From positions 124,001 to 188,000 of the forward strand of contig NZ_BOOB01000017.1 of the NCBI RefSeq assembly GCF_016863015.1: a stretch of DNA of 64,000 nucleotides. The letters run 5' to 3'. The first letter of the stretch is position 1. Each line of letters opens with the position of its first letter. The notes beneath the pieces were generated by a model, which was not told the origin of the DNA, searched no databases, and saw nothing but the letters and a program-made list of their open reading frames with translations. The position numbers and the translations under genes were made by a program. Below, piece by piece: positions 24,766-32,497 of the stretch. This DNA is from Microbispora amethystogenes (GTDB taxonomy: Bacteria > Actinomycetota > Actinomycetes > Streptosporangiales > Streptosporangiaceae).

Positions 24766-25404
24766 ATGACCGAACTCTCCCTTTCGCGCCCTCGCTCGCT
24801 CACGTTCCGGCTCGTCCGTCTCTATGTCGGCCTGGCGCTCTACGGCGGCGGGATCGCGCTGCTCGTCGAGTCGGGCCTGGGCCTCGACCCCTGGGAGGTC
24901 TTCCACCAGGGCCTCTCGATCCGCACCGGCTGGTCGATCGGCATGTGCATCAACCTGGTGGGCGCGCTGGTGCTGCTGCTGTGGATTCCGCTGCGGCAGC
25001 GGCCCGGCCTCGGCACGATCAGCAACGTCCTGGTGGTGGGCACGAGCGCCGACGTCGTGATGTGGCTGGTGCCCGCGCCCGGCGTGTGGCCGGTCCAGTG
25101 GACCTTCCTGCTGAGCGGGATCGTGGCCATCGCCGCCGCCTCGGGGCTCTACATCCACGCCGGCTTCGGCCCAGGGCCGCGCGACGGCCTGATGACCGGC
25201 CTGCACCGGATGGGCCTGTCGATCCGGCTCGCCCGTACGATCGTCGAGCTCACCGTGCTCGCGGCCGGCTGGCTGCTCGGCGGCACCGTCGGCATCGGCA
25301 CCGTCGTCTTCGCCCTGGCGATCGGCCCGCTGACGCAGGTCTTCATGAAGCTGTGGGCCCCGGCCGGGGTCACTACCCGGTCACCGGGTACGCAGCCGTC
25401 ATGA
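24766..25404 (+). CDS. YczE/YyaS/YitT-type membrane protein
   Basis: A 212-residue integral membrane protein with about five helices. Family features include LGLDPWEVFHQGLSIRTG near residues 40-57 and GFGPGPRDGLMTGLHR near residue 130, both seen in YczE-like proteins. The function is unknown; transport of a small amine or pyridoxine-like compound is only a guess from MocR linkage. ATG 24766 begins MTELSLSRPR. No Shine-Dalgarno is obvious, so the mRNA may be leaderless or nearly so. Confidence 0.85.
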   Translation: MTELSLSRPRSLTFRLVRLYVGLALYGGGIALLVESGLGLDPWEVFHQGLSIRTGWSIGMCINLVGALVLLLWIPLRQRPGLGTISNVLVVGTSADVVMWLVPAPGVWPVQWTFLLSGIVAIAAASGLYIHAGFGPGPRDGLMTGLHRMGLSIRLARTIVELTVLAAGWLLGGTVGIGTVVFALAIGPLTQVFMKLWAPAGVTTRSPGTQPS

Positions 25405-25440
25405 CGCGGGACAGGACACGCCGCGCGGGGAGGTGAGCGC

Positions 25441-27228
25441 ATGCGGATCGAGGACTACGCCCTGGTCGGCGACACGCAGTCGGCCGCCCTCGTCGGCCGG
25501 GACGGCTCGGTCGACTGGCTGTGCCTGCCGCGCTTCGACTCCCCGTCGTGCTTCGCCCGCCTGCTCGGCGACGAGTCCAACGGCTTCTGGCGCCTGGCCG
25601 CCGCGGGGCGGGACACGGCCGCCCGGCGGGCGTACGTCGGCGACTCGCTGGTGCTCGCGACCGACTGGGAGACCTCCACCGGGACGGCCAGGGTGCTCGA
25701 CTTCATGCCGGTCCGGTCCGGCAACCCCGACCTGGTACGGGTGGTGGAGGGCCTGGCGGGAACCGTCGAGATGACGACCGAGATCCGCATCCGCTTCGAC
25801 TACGGGCGCATCGTGCCCTGGGTGCGCCGCACCGGCGGCCACCTGCACGCGGTCGGCGGGCCCGACTCGGTCTGGATCCACTCCCCCATCCACCTGCAGG
25901 GGAGCGACTACCGGCACCAGGCCGCCTTCACCGTCTCCGCCGGGGACCTGGTGCCGTTCGTGTTCACCTGGCACCCCTCCCACCAGCCGCGGCCGAAGGC
26001 CATCGACCCTCTCGCCGAACTCGGCCTGACCGTCCGGCTGTGGCAGGACTGGGCCGCGCGCTGCGGCTACCGCGGCCCGTGGCGTGACGCCGTAGTCCGG
26101 TCGCTGATCACGCTCAAGGCTCTGACGTACAGCCCGACCGGCGGCATCGTGGCCGCGCCGACCACGTCCCTCCCCGAGCACCTCGGCGGGGTGCGCAACT
26201 GGGACTACCGCTACTGCTGGCTCCGCGACGCCGCGATGACGCTCGACGCGCTCCTGCGGGCCGGATACGTCGAGGAGGCCGACGCCTGGCGCGTGTGGCT
26301 GCTGCGCGCCATCGCCGGCCGCCCCGAGGACCACCAGATCATGTACGGCGTGGCCGGCGAGCGCCGCCTGCCGGAGACGACGCTCGACTGGCTGTCCGGC
26401 TACGAGGGCGCGCGGCCCGTCCGCATCGGCAACGGCGCCGCCGGCCAGTTCCAGCTCGACGTCTACGGCCAGGTGGTCAACGCGCTCTACCGGGCCCGCA
26501 AGCAGGGCATGGCGCCGGACGACTACACCTGGGCGCTGCTGGTGAAAGGGGCCGAGTTCCTCGAACGTCACTGGGACCAGCCCGACGAGGGGCTGTGGGA
26601 GGTGCGCGGGCCGCGCCGCCACTTCGTCCACTCGAAGATCATGGCCTGGCTCGCCATGAACCGCATGACCCGGGGCGCGGCCGAGCTGGGCCGCACCGGG
26701 CCGTTCGAGCGGTGGGGCGCCCTGCGTGACCGCATCCACGCGGAGGTGTGCGAGAAGGGCTACGACCCCGTCCGCAACACCTTCACCCAGTCCTACGGCT
26801 CAACCGAACTCGACGCCGCCCTCCTGCAGATCCCCATCGTCGGCTTCCTGCCCCCCGACGACCCCCGCGTCACCGGCACCATCGACGCCGTCGAACGCGA
26901 ACTCATGACCGACGGCTTCGTTCTCCGCTACCCCACCGCCGAACACAACCCCGTCGACGGCCTCCCCGGCGGCGAAGGCGCCTTCCTCGCCTGCAGCTTC
27001 TGGCTCGCCGAAGCCCGCGCCCTCACCGGCCGCCACACCGAAGCCGTCGAACTCTTCGAACGCCTCATCAACCTCACCAACGACGTCGGCCTCCTCGCCG
27101 AGGAATACGACCCCCGCACCAGACGCCAACTCGGCAACTTCCCCCAAGCCTTCAGCCACATCCACCTGATCCACACCGCCCAGGCGCTGAGCGGCGCGCC
27201 CGCGCGCCCGGAGCCGGGCGCCCTGTGA
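25441..27228 (+). CDS. Glycoside hydrolase family 15 protein (trehalase/glucoamylase-like), copy 1
   Basis: A 595-residue protein with the GH15 layout: N-terminal beta domain (MRIEDYALVGDTQSAALVGR, DGSVDWLCLPRFDSPSCF) and an (alpha/alpha)6 catalytic barrel from about residue 210. Active-site segments are GGVRNWDYRYCWLRDAAMT, YGVAGERRLPETTLDW and a late acid in GLLAEEYDP. Without a signal peptide it should be cytoplasmic; actinobacterial homologues include trehalases. It lies 36 bases after the YczE-like gene, with GGGGAGG upstream. From base 26770 to 27171 it is 99% identical to copy 2 (28671-30425) and uses GAA/CAA codons that the rest of the gene avoids. Confidence 0.93.
   Translation: MRIEDYALVGDTQSAALVGRDGSVDWLCLPRFDSPSCFARLLGDESNGFWRLAAAGRDTAARRAYVGDSLVLATDWETSTGTARVLDFMPVRSGNPDLVRVVEGLAGTVEMTTEIRIRFDYGRIVPWVRRTGGHLHAVGGPDSVWIHSPIHLQGSDYRHQAAFTVSAGDLVPFVFTWHPSHQPRPKAIDPLAELGLTVRLWQDWAARCGYRGPWRDAVVRSLITLKALTYSPTGGIVAAPTTSLPEHLGGVRNWDYRYCWLRDAAMTLDALLRAGYVEEADAWRVWLLRAIAGRPEDHQIMYGVAGERRLPETTLDWLSGYEGARPVRIGNGAAGQFQLDVYGQVVNALYRARKQGMAPDDYTWALLVKGAEFLERHWDQPDEGLWEVRGPRRHFVHSKIMAWLAMNRMTRGAAELGRTGPFERWGALRDRIHAEVCEKGYDPVRNTFTQSYGSTELDAALLQIPIVGFLPPDDPRVTGTIDAVERELMTDGFVLRYPTAEHNPVDGLPGGEGAFLACSFWLAEARALTGRHTEAVELFERLINLTNDVGLLAEEYDPRTRRQLGNFPQAFSHIHLIHTAQALSGAPARPEPGAL
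26770..27171 (+). repeat. 402-bp near-identical tract shared with the second GH15 gene (copy A)
   Basis: Compared with 30000-30401 at a constant offset of 3230, I count three mismatches and no indels. Glu and Gln are written almost only GAA and CAA here, against GAG and CAG in the preceding 1300 bases. This marks a conversion tract or imported segment. Confidence 0.95.
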
Positions 27229-27243
27229 CCGTACGGAGAGCTC

Positions 27244-27735
27244 TCAGGCGGAAAACGCGATCCACACGTCCGGTGGCAGGTCGGGCCGCCCCGGCACGGG
27301 CCTGCGCTCCTCGGTCCACGCGCCCGGGGCGATCTCCCCGGCGACGCGGCGCCAGAAGCGTACGGCGGCCGTGTTGGCGTCCTGGAAGGCCACCTCCCAG
27401 GAGCCGGGGTGCCTGGCCGTCACCTGCCGCACGGCGCGCAGCCCGATCCCCGACCTGCGCACGCCGCGTACGACGAAGAAGGCGCTCAGGACGCGCGTCC
27501 GCGCGGTGAGGCCGCGGACGAGAGCGAGACCGGCGGGGCGTTCGCCGCTGGTCAGCAGGTACGCCGCCCAGTCCGGGTCACGGAACGCCGCCTGGAGCCG
27601 CTCCCCGCGGAAGGTCCCGTCGGGATTGGGCAGCACTCCGCCGAATTTCGACATGTCATGCCGGAACATCAGCCACAGACGCTCCAGCACGGGATGGTCG
27701 GCGGCATCGGCGAGGCGGACGGCCAGATCGGGCAT
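27244..27735 (-). CDS. GNAT-family N-acetyltransferase
   Basis: A 163-residue protein from ATG 27735 (MPDLAVRLADAAD) with GAAGGA upstream. The GNAT fold shows an N-terminal helix (HPVLERLWLMFRHD), a central strand pair (AGLALVRGL, RVLSAFFVVRGVRRSGIGLRAV, in place of the usual R/QxxGxG/A acetyl-CoA loop) and WEVAFQDANTAAVRFWRRVA at strand 5/helix 4. The substrate is unknown. It converges on GH15 copy 1 with a 15-base gap. Confidence 0.85.
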   Translation of the reverse strand: MPDLAVRLADAADHPVLERLWLMFRHDMSKFGGVLPNPDGTFRGERLQAAFRDPDWAAYLLTSGERPAGLALVRGLTARTRVLSAFFVVRGVRRSGIGLRAVRQVTARHPGSWEVAFQDANTAAVRFWRRVAGEIAPGAWTEERRPVPGRPDLPPDVWIAFSA

Positions 27736-27805
27736 GACGGGTCCTTCACGACAGGAACGGGAGCAAGAGCGGAAGCGGGCGCCGGAAACAGGCACCGGAA
27801 ACGCC

Positions 27806-27843
27806 GAGAGCCTCCCGGCGGAATGTCCGGCCGGGAGGCTCTC
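27806..27843. terminator. Perfect 14-bp hairpin between two divergent genes
   Basis: GAGAGCCTCCCGGC (27806-27819) and GCCGGGAGGCTCTC (27830-27843) form a perfect stem with a 10-base loop. It looks like a GC-type actinomycete terminator, but no recognised gene ends nearby on either strand: the acetyltransferase starts at 27735 going left and the protease at 27993 going right. Confidence 0.5.
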
Positions 27844-27867
27844 AGTCGTGCACGAATAATATCAAGG

Positions 27868-27892
27868 CCCCCTATACCGCAGTAGTAGGGGG
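27868..27892. promoter_or_regulatory. Inverted repeat CCCCCTA/TAGGGGG upstream of the protease
   Basis: CCCCCTA-N11-TAGGGGG lies about 100 bases before the snapalysin start, next to an AT-rich AATAATAT stretch. It is a reasonable operator candidate for that gene; the regulator is unknown, and no LysR gene lies beside it as in some Streptomyces snp loci. Confidence 0.4.
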
Positions 27893-27992
27893 AAATTGGC
27901 CTGTCCCCGGCGGGCCCGGCCGCGCGTACGGTGACGGCAGCCCCACCCGAGGCGCGCCTCGCGGTGGCAACCCCCCGATCGAGGAGACCCCG

Positions 27993-28607
27993 ATGCGCCT
28001 GTCACGGTTCCTCCGCGCCCTCCCGGCCCTGGTCCTGGGCCTCGTCCTGCTGTCACCCGTGCCGTCCGCCCACGCCGGAGCGAGCGGGGCGAGCACAGTG
28101 AGCGGGGCGACCACAGTGAGCGGGGCGACCACAGTGAGCGCCGTGCGTGTGCTCCGGTACGACGCGAGCCGGGCGGCCGAGTTCCGCACGGTGATCGACC
28201 AGGCGGCCCAGGTGTGGAACGCCAGTGTGACCAACGTCCGGCTCGTGGCGGGCACACCGGCCGACTTCGCCGTGCTCGCCGACAACGGCTGGCCGCGTAC
28301 GAGCCGCACCAGCCTCGGCCGGGGCACCATCTGGATGGGCCGGGAGGCGACGAGCGAGGGCTACTACCCGCTGCGGATCGCCACCCATGAGATCGGCCAC
28401 ATCCTCGGCCTGCCCGACCGGCGCACCGGCCTGTGCTCCGACCTGATGTCCGGTTCCAGCGCCCCGGTGAGCTGCACCAACGCCAACCCCAGCGCGGCGG
28501 AGCGCAGCGCCGTCAACGCCAACTTCGCCGGTTCCGCCCTGCTCGGCGGATCCGCGGCGCTCTTCGTCGACCGCCCGGACGCCGCGAGCCTGGCTCCAGC
28601 GGCATAG
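27993..28607 (+). CDS. snpA: Snapalysin-family secreted zinc metalloprotease (M7)
   Basis: A 204-residue protein from ATG 27993, with GAGGAG upstream. Residues 1-28 are a signal peptide ending in SAHA. A short repeat-encoded propeptide follows (STVSGATTVSGATTVSA). The catalytic domain has H132-E-I-G-H136-ILGLPD142, matching the extended HExxHxxGxxD zinc motif of snapalysins, the smallest known metalloproteases. CSDLMSGSSAPVSC supplies the Met-turn and a likely disulfide. It should degrade extracellular protein. It lies between the two GH15 paralogues without obvious functional link. Confidence 0.92.
   Translation: MRLSRFLRALPALVLGLVLLSPVPSAHAGASGASTVSGATTVSGATTVSAVRVLRYDASRAAEFRTVIDQAAQVWNASVTNVRLVAGTPADFAVLADNGWPRTSRTSLGRGTIWMGREATSEGYYPLRIATHEIGHILGLPDRRTGLCSDLMSGSSAPVSCTNANPSAAERSAVNANFAGSALLGGSAALFVDRPDAASLAPAA
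28091..28144 (+). repeat. 18-bp tandem repeat in the protease propeptide
   Basis: About three copies of GACCACAGTGAGCGGGGC, with minor changes at the ends, encode (T/S)TVSGA units just after the signal peptide. Confidence 0.85.
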
Positions 28608-28670
28608 GAACAGCGTATGAGCAGGGTAGGAACGGCGTACGCACCGCGCCCCCCGGGTAGCGTGGCGGGC

Positions 28671-30425
28671 ATGCGGATCGAGGACTACGCCCTCGTGGGC
28701 GACATGCAGTCGGCCGCCCTCGTCGGCCGGGACGGCTCGGTCGACTGGCTGTGCCTGCCGCGCTTCGACTCCCCGTCGTGCTTCGCCCGCCTGCTCGGCG
28801 ACGAGTCCAACGGGTTCTGGCGCCTGGCCCCCACCGGCCACGAGGAGGCGACCCGCCGGGCGTACGCGGGGGACACGCTCGTCCTGGAGACCGTCTGGGA
28901 GACGTCCACCGGCGCGGTCAAGGTGATCGACTTCATGCCGCCCCGCTCCGCCAACCCCGATCTCGTACGGATCGTGGAGGGCCTGTCGGGCACGGTCGAG
29001 ATGAGCACCGAGATCCGCATCCGCTTCGACTACGGGCGCATCGTGCCCTGGGTGCGCCGCACCGGCGGCCACCTGCACGCGGTCGGCGGGCCCGACTCGG
29101 TCTGGATCCACTCCCCCGTCCACCTGCGGGGCGGCGACTACCGGCACGAGGCGACCTTCACGGTCTCCGCCGGGGAGCGGGTGCCGTTCGTGTTCACCTG
29201 GCACCCCTCCCACCACCCGGAGCCCGAACGGATCGATCCCCTGGAGCAGCTCGGCGAGACCACGGCGATGTGGGAGGCGTGGTCGTCCCGGTGCGGCTAT
29301 CGCGGCCCGTGGCGCGACGCCGTGGTCCGGTCGCTGATCACGCTCAAGGCCCTGACCTACAGCCCGACCGGTGGCATCGTGGCCGCACCGACCACGTCGC
29401 TGCCCGAGCACCTCGGCGGGGTGCGCAACTGGGACTACCGCTACTGCTGGCTGCGCGACGCGGCGATGACGCTCGACGCGCTGACCGGCTCGGGGTACGT
29501 CGAGGAGGCCGACGCCTGGCGCTCCTGGCTGCTGCGGGCCATCGCCGGCCGCCCGGAGGACATCCAGGTCCTGTACGGCGTGGCCGGCGAGCGCCGCCTC
29601 CCGGAGACGACGCTCGACTGGCTGTCCGGCTACGAGGGATCCCGGCCGGTGCGGATCGGCAACGGCGCGGCCACGCAACTCCAGCTCGACATCTACGGAG
29701 AGGTCGTCAGCGCGTTGTACGAGGCGCGCAAGCAGGGCATGCCGCCCGACGACCACGCCTGGGCGATGATCACCGCGGTGATGAGGTTCTTCGAGAACAA
29801 CTGGGACCAGCCCGACGAGGGGCTGTGGGAGGTGCGCGGGCCGCGCCGCCACTTCGTCCACTCGAAGGTGATGGCCTGGGTCGCGGCCGACCGCATGGTC
29901 CGGGTGATCGAGGAGCTGGGCCGGGAGGGCGACGTGGAGCGGTGGCGGGCGCTGCGCGACCGCATCCACGCGGAGGTCTGCGAGAAGGGCTACGACCCGG
30001 TCCGCAACACCTTCACCCAGTCCTACGGCTCAACCGAACTCGACGCCGCCCTCCTGCAGATCCCCATCGTCGGCTTCCTGCCCCCCGACGACCCCCGCGT
30101 CACCGGCACCATCGACGCCGTCGAACGCGAACTCATGACCGACGGCTTCGTTCTCCGCTACCCCACCGCCGAACACAACCCCGTCGACGGCCTCCCCGGC
30201 GGCGAAGGCGCCTTCCTCGCCTGCAGCTTCTGGCTCGCCGAAGCCCGCGCCCTCACCGGCCGCCACACCGAAGCCGTCCACCTCTTCGAACGCCTCATCA
30301 ACCTCACCAACGACGTCGGCCTCCTCGCCGAGGAATACGACCCCCACACCAGACGCCAACTCGGCAACTTCCCCCAAGCCTTCAGCCACATCCACCTGAT
30401 CAATACGGCGCTGGCTCTCCAGTAG
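28671..30425 (+). CDS. Glycoside hydrolase family 15 protein, copy 2
   Basis: A 584-residue paralogue of the protein at 25441-27228, with the same N-terminal MRIEDYALVGDMQSAALVGR and barrel motifs GGVRNWDYRYCWLRDAAMT and GLLAEEYDPHTRR. ATG 28671 is chosen because it aligns with copy 1; ATG 28617 would add 18 unrelated residues. The proteins diverge mainly in residues 50-75, 180-220 and 330-420. The first 130 bases and the last 402 are nearly identical at DNA level, so homogenisation is patchy. It is separated from copy 1 by only 1442 bases. Confidence 0.93.
   Translation: MRIEDYALVGDMQSAALVGRDGSVDWLCLPRFDSPSCFARLLGDESNGFWRLAPTGHEEATRRAYAGDTLVLETVWETSTGAVKVIDFMPPRSANPDLVRIVEGLSGTVEMSTEIRIRFDYGRIVPWVRRTGGHLHAVGGPDSVWIHSPVHLRGGDYRHEATFTVSAGERVPFVFTWHPSHHPEPERIDPLEQLGETTAMWEAWSSRCGYRGPWRDAVVRSLITLKALTYSPTGGIVAAPTTSLPEHLGGVRNWDYRYCWLRDAAMTLDALTGSGYVEEADAWRSWLLRAIAGRPEDIQVLYGVAGERRLPETTLDWLSGYEGSRPVRIGNGAATQLQLDIYGEVVSALYEARKQGMPPDDHAWAMITAVMRFFENNWDQPDEGLWEVRGPRRHFVHSKVMAWVAADRMVRVIEELGREGDVERWRALRDRIHAEVCEKGYDPVRNTFTQSYGSTELDAALLQIPIVGFLPPDDPRVTGTIDAVERELMTDGFVLRYPTAEHNPVDGLPGGEGAFLACSFWLAEARALTGRHTEAVHLFERLINLTNDVGLLAEEYDPHTRRQLGNFPQAFSHIHLINTALALQ
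30000..30401 (+). repeat. 402-bp near-identical tract shared with the first GH15 gene (copy B)
   Basis: Partner of 26770-27171. The mismatches fall at a GAA/CAC codon (two bases) and a CGC/CAC codon (one base). The same GAA/CAA-rich codon use is seen, while the flanking gene uses GAG/CAG. Confidence 0.95.
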
Positions 30426-30428
30426 CCG

Positions 30429-31418
30429 TCAGGGTGTCTCAGGCAGCGGGCCGTCGGCGTGCGGGACCCGCTCGGCGGGGATGACGCCGAGGCGTCCCGC
30501 CTGGTAGTCCTCCATCGCCTGGATGATCTCGGCGCGGGTGTTCATCACGAACGGGCCGTAGTGCGCGACCGGCTCGCGGATCGGCCGCCCGCCGAGGAGC
30601 AGCACCTCCAGCGCGGGCTCGGCCTGCGGCTGGGCGGTGTCCGCGGCGAGGGTAAGCGACCCGCCCGGGCCGAAGAGGGCGAGCTGGCCCTTGCGGACCG
30701 GCCGCCGCTCGGCGCCCACGGAGCCCTGACCGGCCAGCACGTAGGCGAGGGCGTTGAAGTCAGGGTTCCAGGGCAGGTCGAGCCGGGCGCCCGGGCTGAC
30801 GGTCGCGTGCACCATCGTGATCGGGGTGAACGTGACGCCGGGGCCGGCGTGCCCGTCCAGGTCTCCGGCGATTACCCGGAGCAGCGCGCCGCCGTCGGCC
30901 GAGGCGAGCAGGGCCGCCTCACGCCCCCGGATGTCCTGGTAGCGGGGCAGGTGGAACTTGTGCGCGCGGGGGAGGTTGACCCACAGCTGGATGCCGTGGA
31001 AGAGCCCGCCCGAGACCACCAGGTGCTCCGGGGGCTTCTCGATGTGCAGCAGGCCGGACCCGGCGGTCATCCACTGGGTGTCGCCGTTGGTGATGGTGCC
31101 GCCGCCTCCGTTCGAGTCCTGGTGCTCGAAGACGCCGTCGATGATGTAGGTGACGGTCTCGAAGCCGCGGTGCGGGTGCCACGGCGTGCCCTTCGGCTCG
31201 CCGGGGGCGTACTCGACCTCGCCCATCTGGTCCATGTGGATGAACGGGTCGAGCAGCGACTGCGGCACCCCGGCGAACGCGCGCCGTACGGGGAAGCCCT
31301 CGCCTTCGAAACCGCTGGGGGCGGTCGTCACCGACCGTACGGGGCGGGGTCCGGCGACGGCCGGATCGGGTGCGGCGACGCGGGGCAGGGTCAGGGTGTC
31401 TGCGGTGACGGCGGGCAT
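30429..31418 (-). CDS. Pirin-family bicupin protein
   Basis: A 329-residue bicupin. The N-terminal cupin carries the pirin metal site in PWHPHRGFETVTYIIDG (two His) and HQDSNGG, with LLHIEKP later; the C-terminal cupin spans about residues 190-300. Pirins are iron proteins, some with quercetin dioxygenase activity and others acting as redox co-regulators, so the exact role is open. ATG 31418 has GGAGAGG upstream. A dyad lies directly in front of it, as often seen with redox or phenol-responsive MarR/TetR control. It converges on GH15 copy 2 with a three-base gap. Confidence 0.92.
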   Translation of the reverse strand: MPAVTADTLTLPRVAAPDPAVAGPRPVRSVTTAPSGFEGEGFPVRRAFAGVPQSLLDPFIHMDQMGEVEYAPGEPKGTPWHPHRGFETVTYIIDGVFEHQDSNGGGGTITNGDTQWMTAGSGLLHIEKPPEHLVVSGGLFHGIQLWVNLPRAHKFHLPRYQDIRGREAALLASADGGALLRVIAGDLDGHAGPGVTFTPITMVHATVSPGARLDLPWNPDFNALAYVLAGQGSVGAERRPVRKGQLALFGPGGSLTLAADTAQPQAEPALEVLLLGGRPIREPVAHYGPFVMNTRAEIIQAMEDYQAGRLGVIPAERVPHADGPLPETP

Positions 31419-31439
31419 GGCCACCTCTCCTGGTTTAAA

Positions 31440-31462
31440 GTTCAACTTCTTACGCGTTGAAC
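31440..31462. promoter_or_regulatory. Inverted repeat GTTCAAC/GTTGAAC, pirin operator candidate
   Basis: GTTCAAC-N9-GTTGAAC is perfect over seven bases per half, 22 bases upstream of the pirin start, in an AT-rich patch likely to be the promoter. Size and spacing suit a dimeric repressor of the MarR or TetR type; none is encoded nearby. Confidence 0.5.
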
Positions 31463-31487
31463 CAAGCCCGCCCGCAGGACATTCCCC

Positions 31488-31557
31488 GCAGCTCAGGAAC
31501 GGCAGCTCAGGAACGGCAGCTCAGGAACGGCAGCTCAGGAACGGCGGCTCAGGACCG
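31488..31557. repeat. 14-bp tandem repeat, five copies
   Basis: GCAGCTCAGGAACG is repeated four times exactly and a fifth time with changes. The last copy runs through the stop codon of the gene at 31549-32454. The 14-base period cannot be read as peptide repeats and the array lies mostly between genes. Confidence 0.92.
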
Positions 31558-32454
31558 GCCGGCGATGCGGGCGAGGAGCCGGGCGAACTCCGGCGGCGGC
31601 GCGACGACGAGCCGGGTCTGCCCGTCGTGGCTGATCAGGTCGGCCTGGATGCGGGTCAGCTTGCCCCGGCGCCACCAGTACACGTGCGGGCTGAGCCCGT
31701 CGGCGTGACCGGCGTGCTCCCGGTGGGCGAACAGCCGCAGCCGCTCGATCGCCCGCACCACCCCGATGCCGGCCACCGGATGCACCGCGACCAGCCCCCG
31801 GTGCGGCAGCACGGCGAGCATGCCGTCCTCGGGCACGTGCGTGTGGGCGGGCAGGCGGCGTAGATGGGCGGCCGCGCTGGGCGCGGTGAGCAGCGTGACC
31901 TCGGTGCCGCCCAGGTCCAGCCGGGACACCGTGGGCCGCTCGTCGGCCAGGGCGTTGCCCACCGCGACGTCGAGCGCCTCCCCCGGCGGGATCGGCCAGC
32001 AGAAGGCCTCCTCGGGGCGGACGGGGCGGGCCCCGATCGTCAGCACCTCGATCAGGTCGGCGCTCAGGTGACGGCCGATGATCCGGGACGGGTCGGGAAA
32101 GGCCGGGTCGTCGGCGGCGTGCACCCGCGTGCGCAGCAACGGCTTGATCGGCTTGAGGTTGCAGGCGTCGAACGGCTCGCCCGACACGGCGTGGGCCAGG
32201 TGCTCGGAGACCAGCATGGGCCAGTCCTCGCGGGTGCGCCGGGCGGCCTCACGGCGCAGGCCGACGAGGTTCACGACCCGCTCGCGCTCGGGGGAGGCCA
32301 GCGTCATCGACGTGCCGTCGGCGGCGAACCCGCAGGTGTAGCCCATGGTCTCGGCGACCAGCCCCAGCAGGGAGTCGAGATCGACGTCCTCGACGGCTCT
32401 CGGAGCGGGATCGTCCGGCCGCGTCCGGCTGAGCAGTCGCCGCAAGAGTCCCAA
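31549..32454 (-). CDS. Conserved hypothetical protein
   Basis: A 301-residue soluble protein beginning at TTG 32454 with GAAGGG upstream. It has no signal peptide or membrane segment. The first 90 residues include LDSLLGLVAETMGYTC and a mixed strand region (GTSMTLASPERERVVNL). Later parts (SADLIEVLTIGARPV, GGTEVTLLTAPSAAAHLRRLP, DGMLAVLPHRGLVAVHPV) suggest an alpha/beta protein with two similar halves, vaguely like DUF1444 proteins, but I cannot claim that family. Its stop lies in the 14-bp repeat array. Confidence 0.7.
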   Translation of the reverse strand: MGLLRRLLSRTRPDDPAPRAVEDVDLDSLLGLVAETMGYTCGFAADGTSMTLASPERERVVNLVGLRREAARRTREDWPMLVSEHLAHAVSGEPFDACNLKPIKPLLRTRVHAADDPAFPDPSRIIGRHLSADLIEVLTIGARPVRPEEAFCWPIPPGEALDVAVGNALADERPTVSRLDLGGTEVTLLTAPSAAAHLRRLPAHTHVPEDGMLAVLPHRGLVAVHPVAGIGVVRAIERLRLFAHREHAGHADGLSPHVYWWRRGKLTRIQADLISHDGQTRLVVAPPPEFARLLARIAGRS

Positions 32455-32497
32455 CGCACCATCCCTTCGCCACCGCCCGGGCGCCTCCGGGCGCGTC

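Noticed and set aside
31488-31557. 14-bp repeats as a CRISPR array
   Set aside because: The units are directly abutting with no spacers and no cas genes are present.
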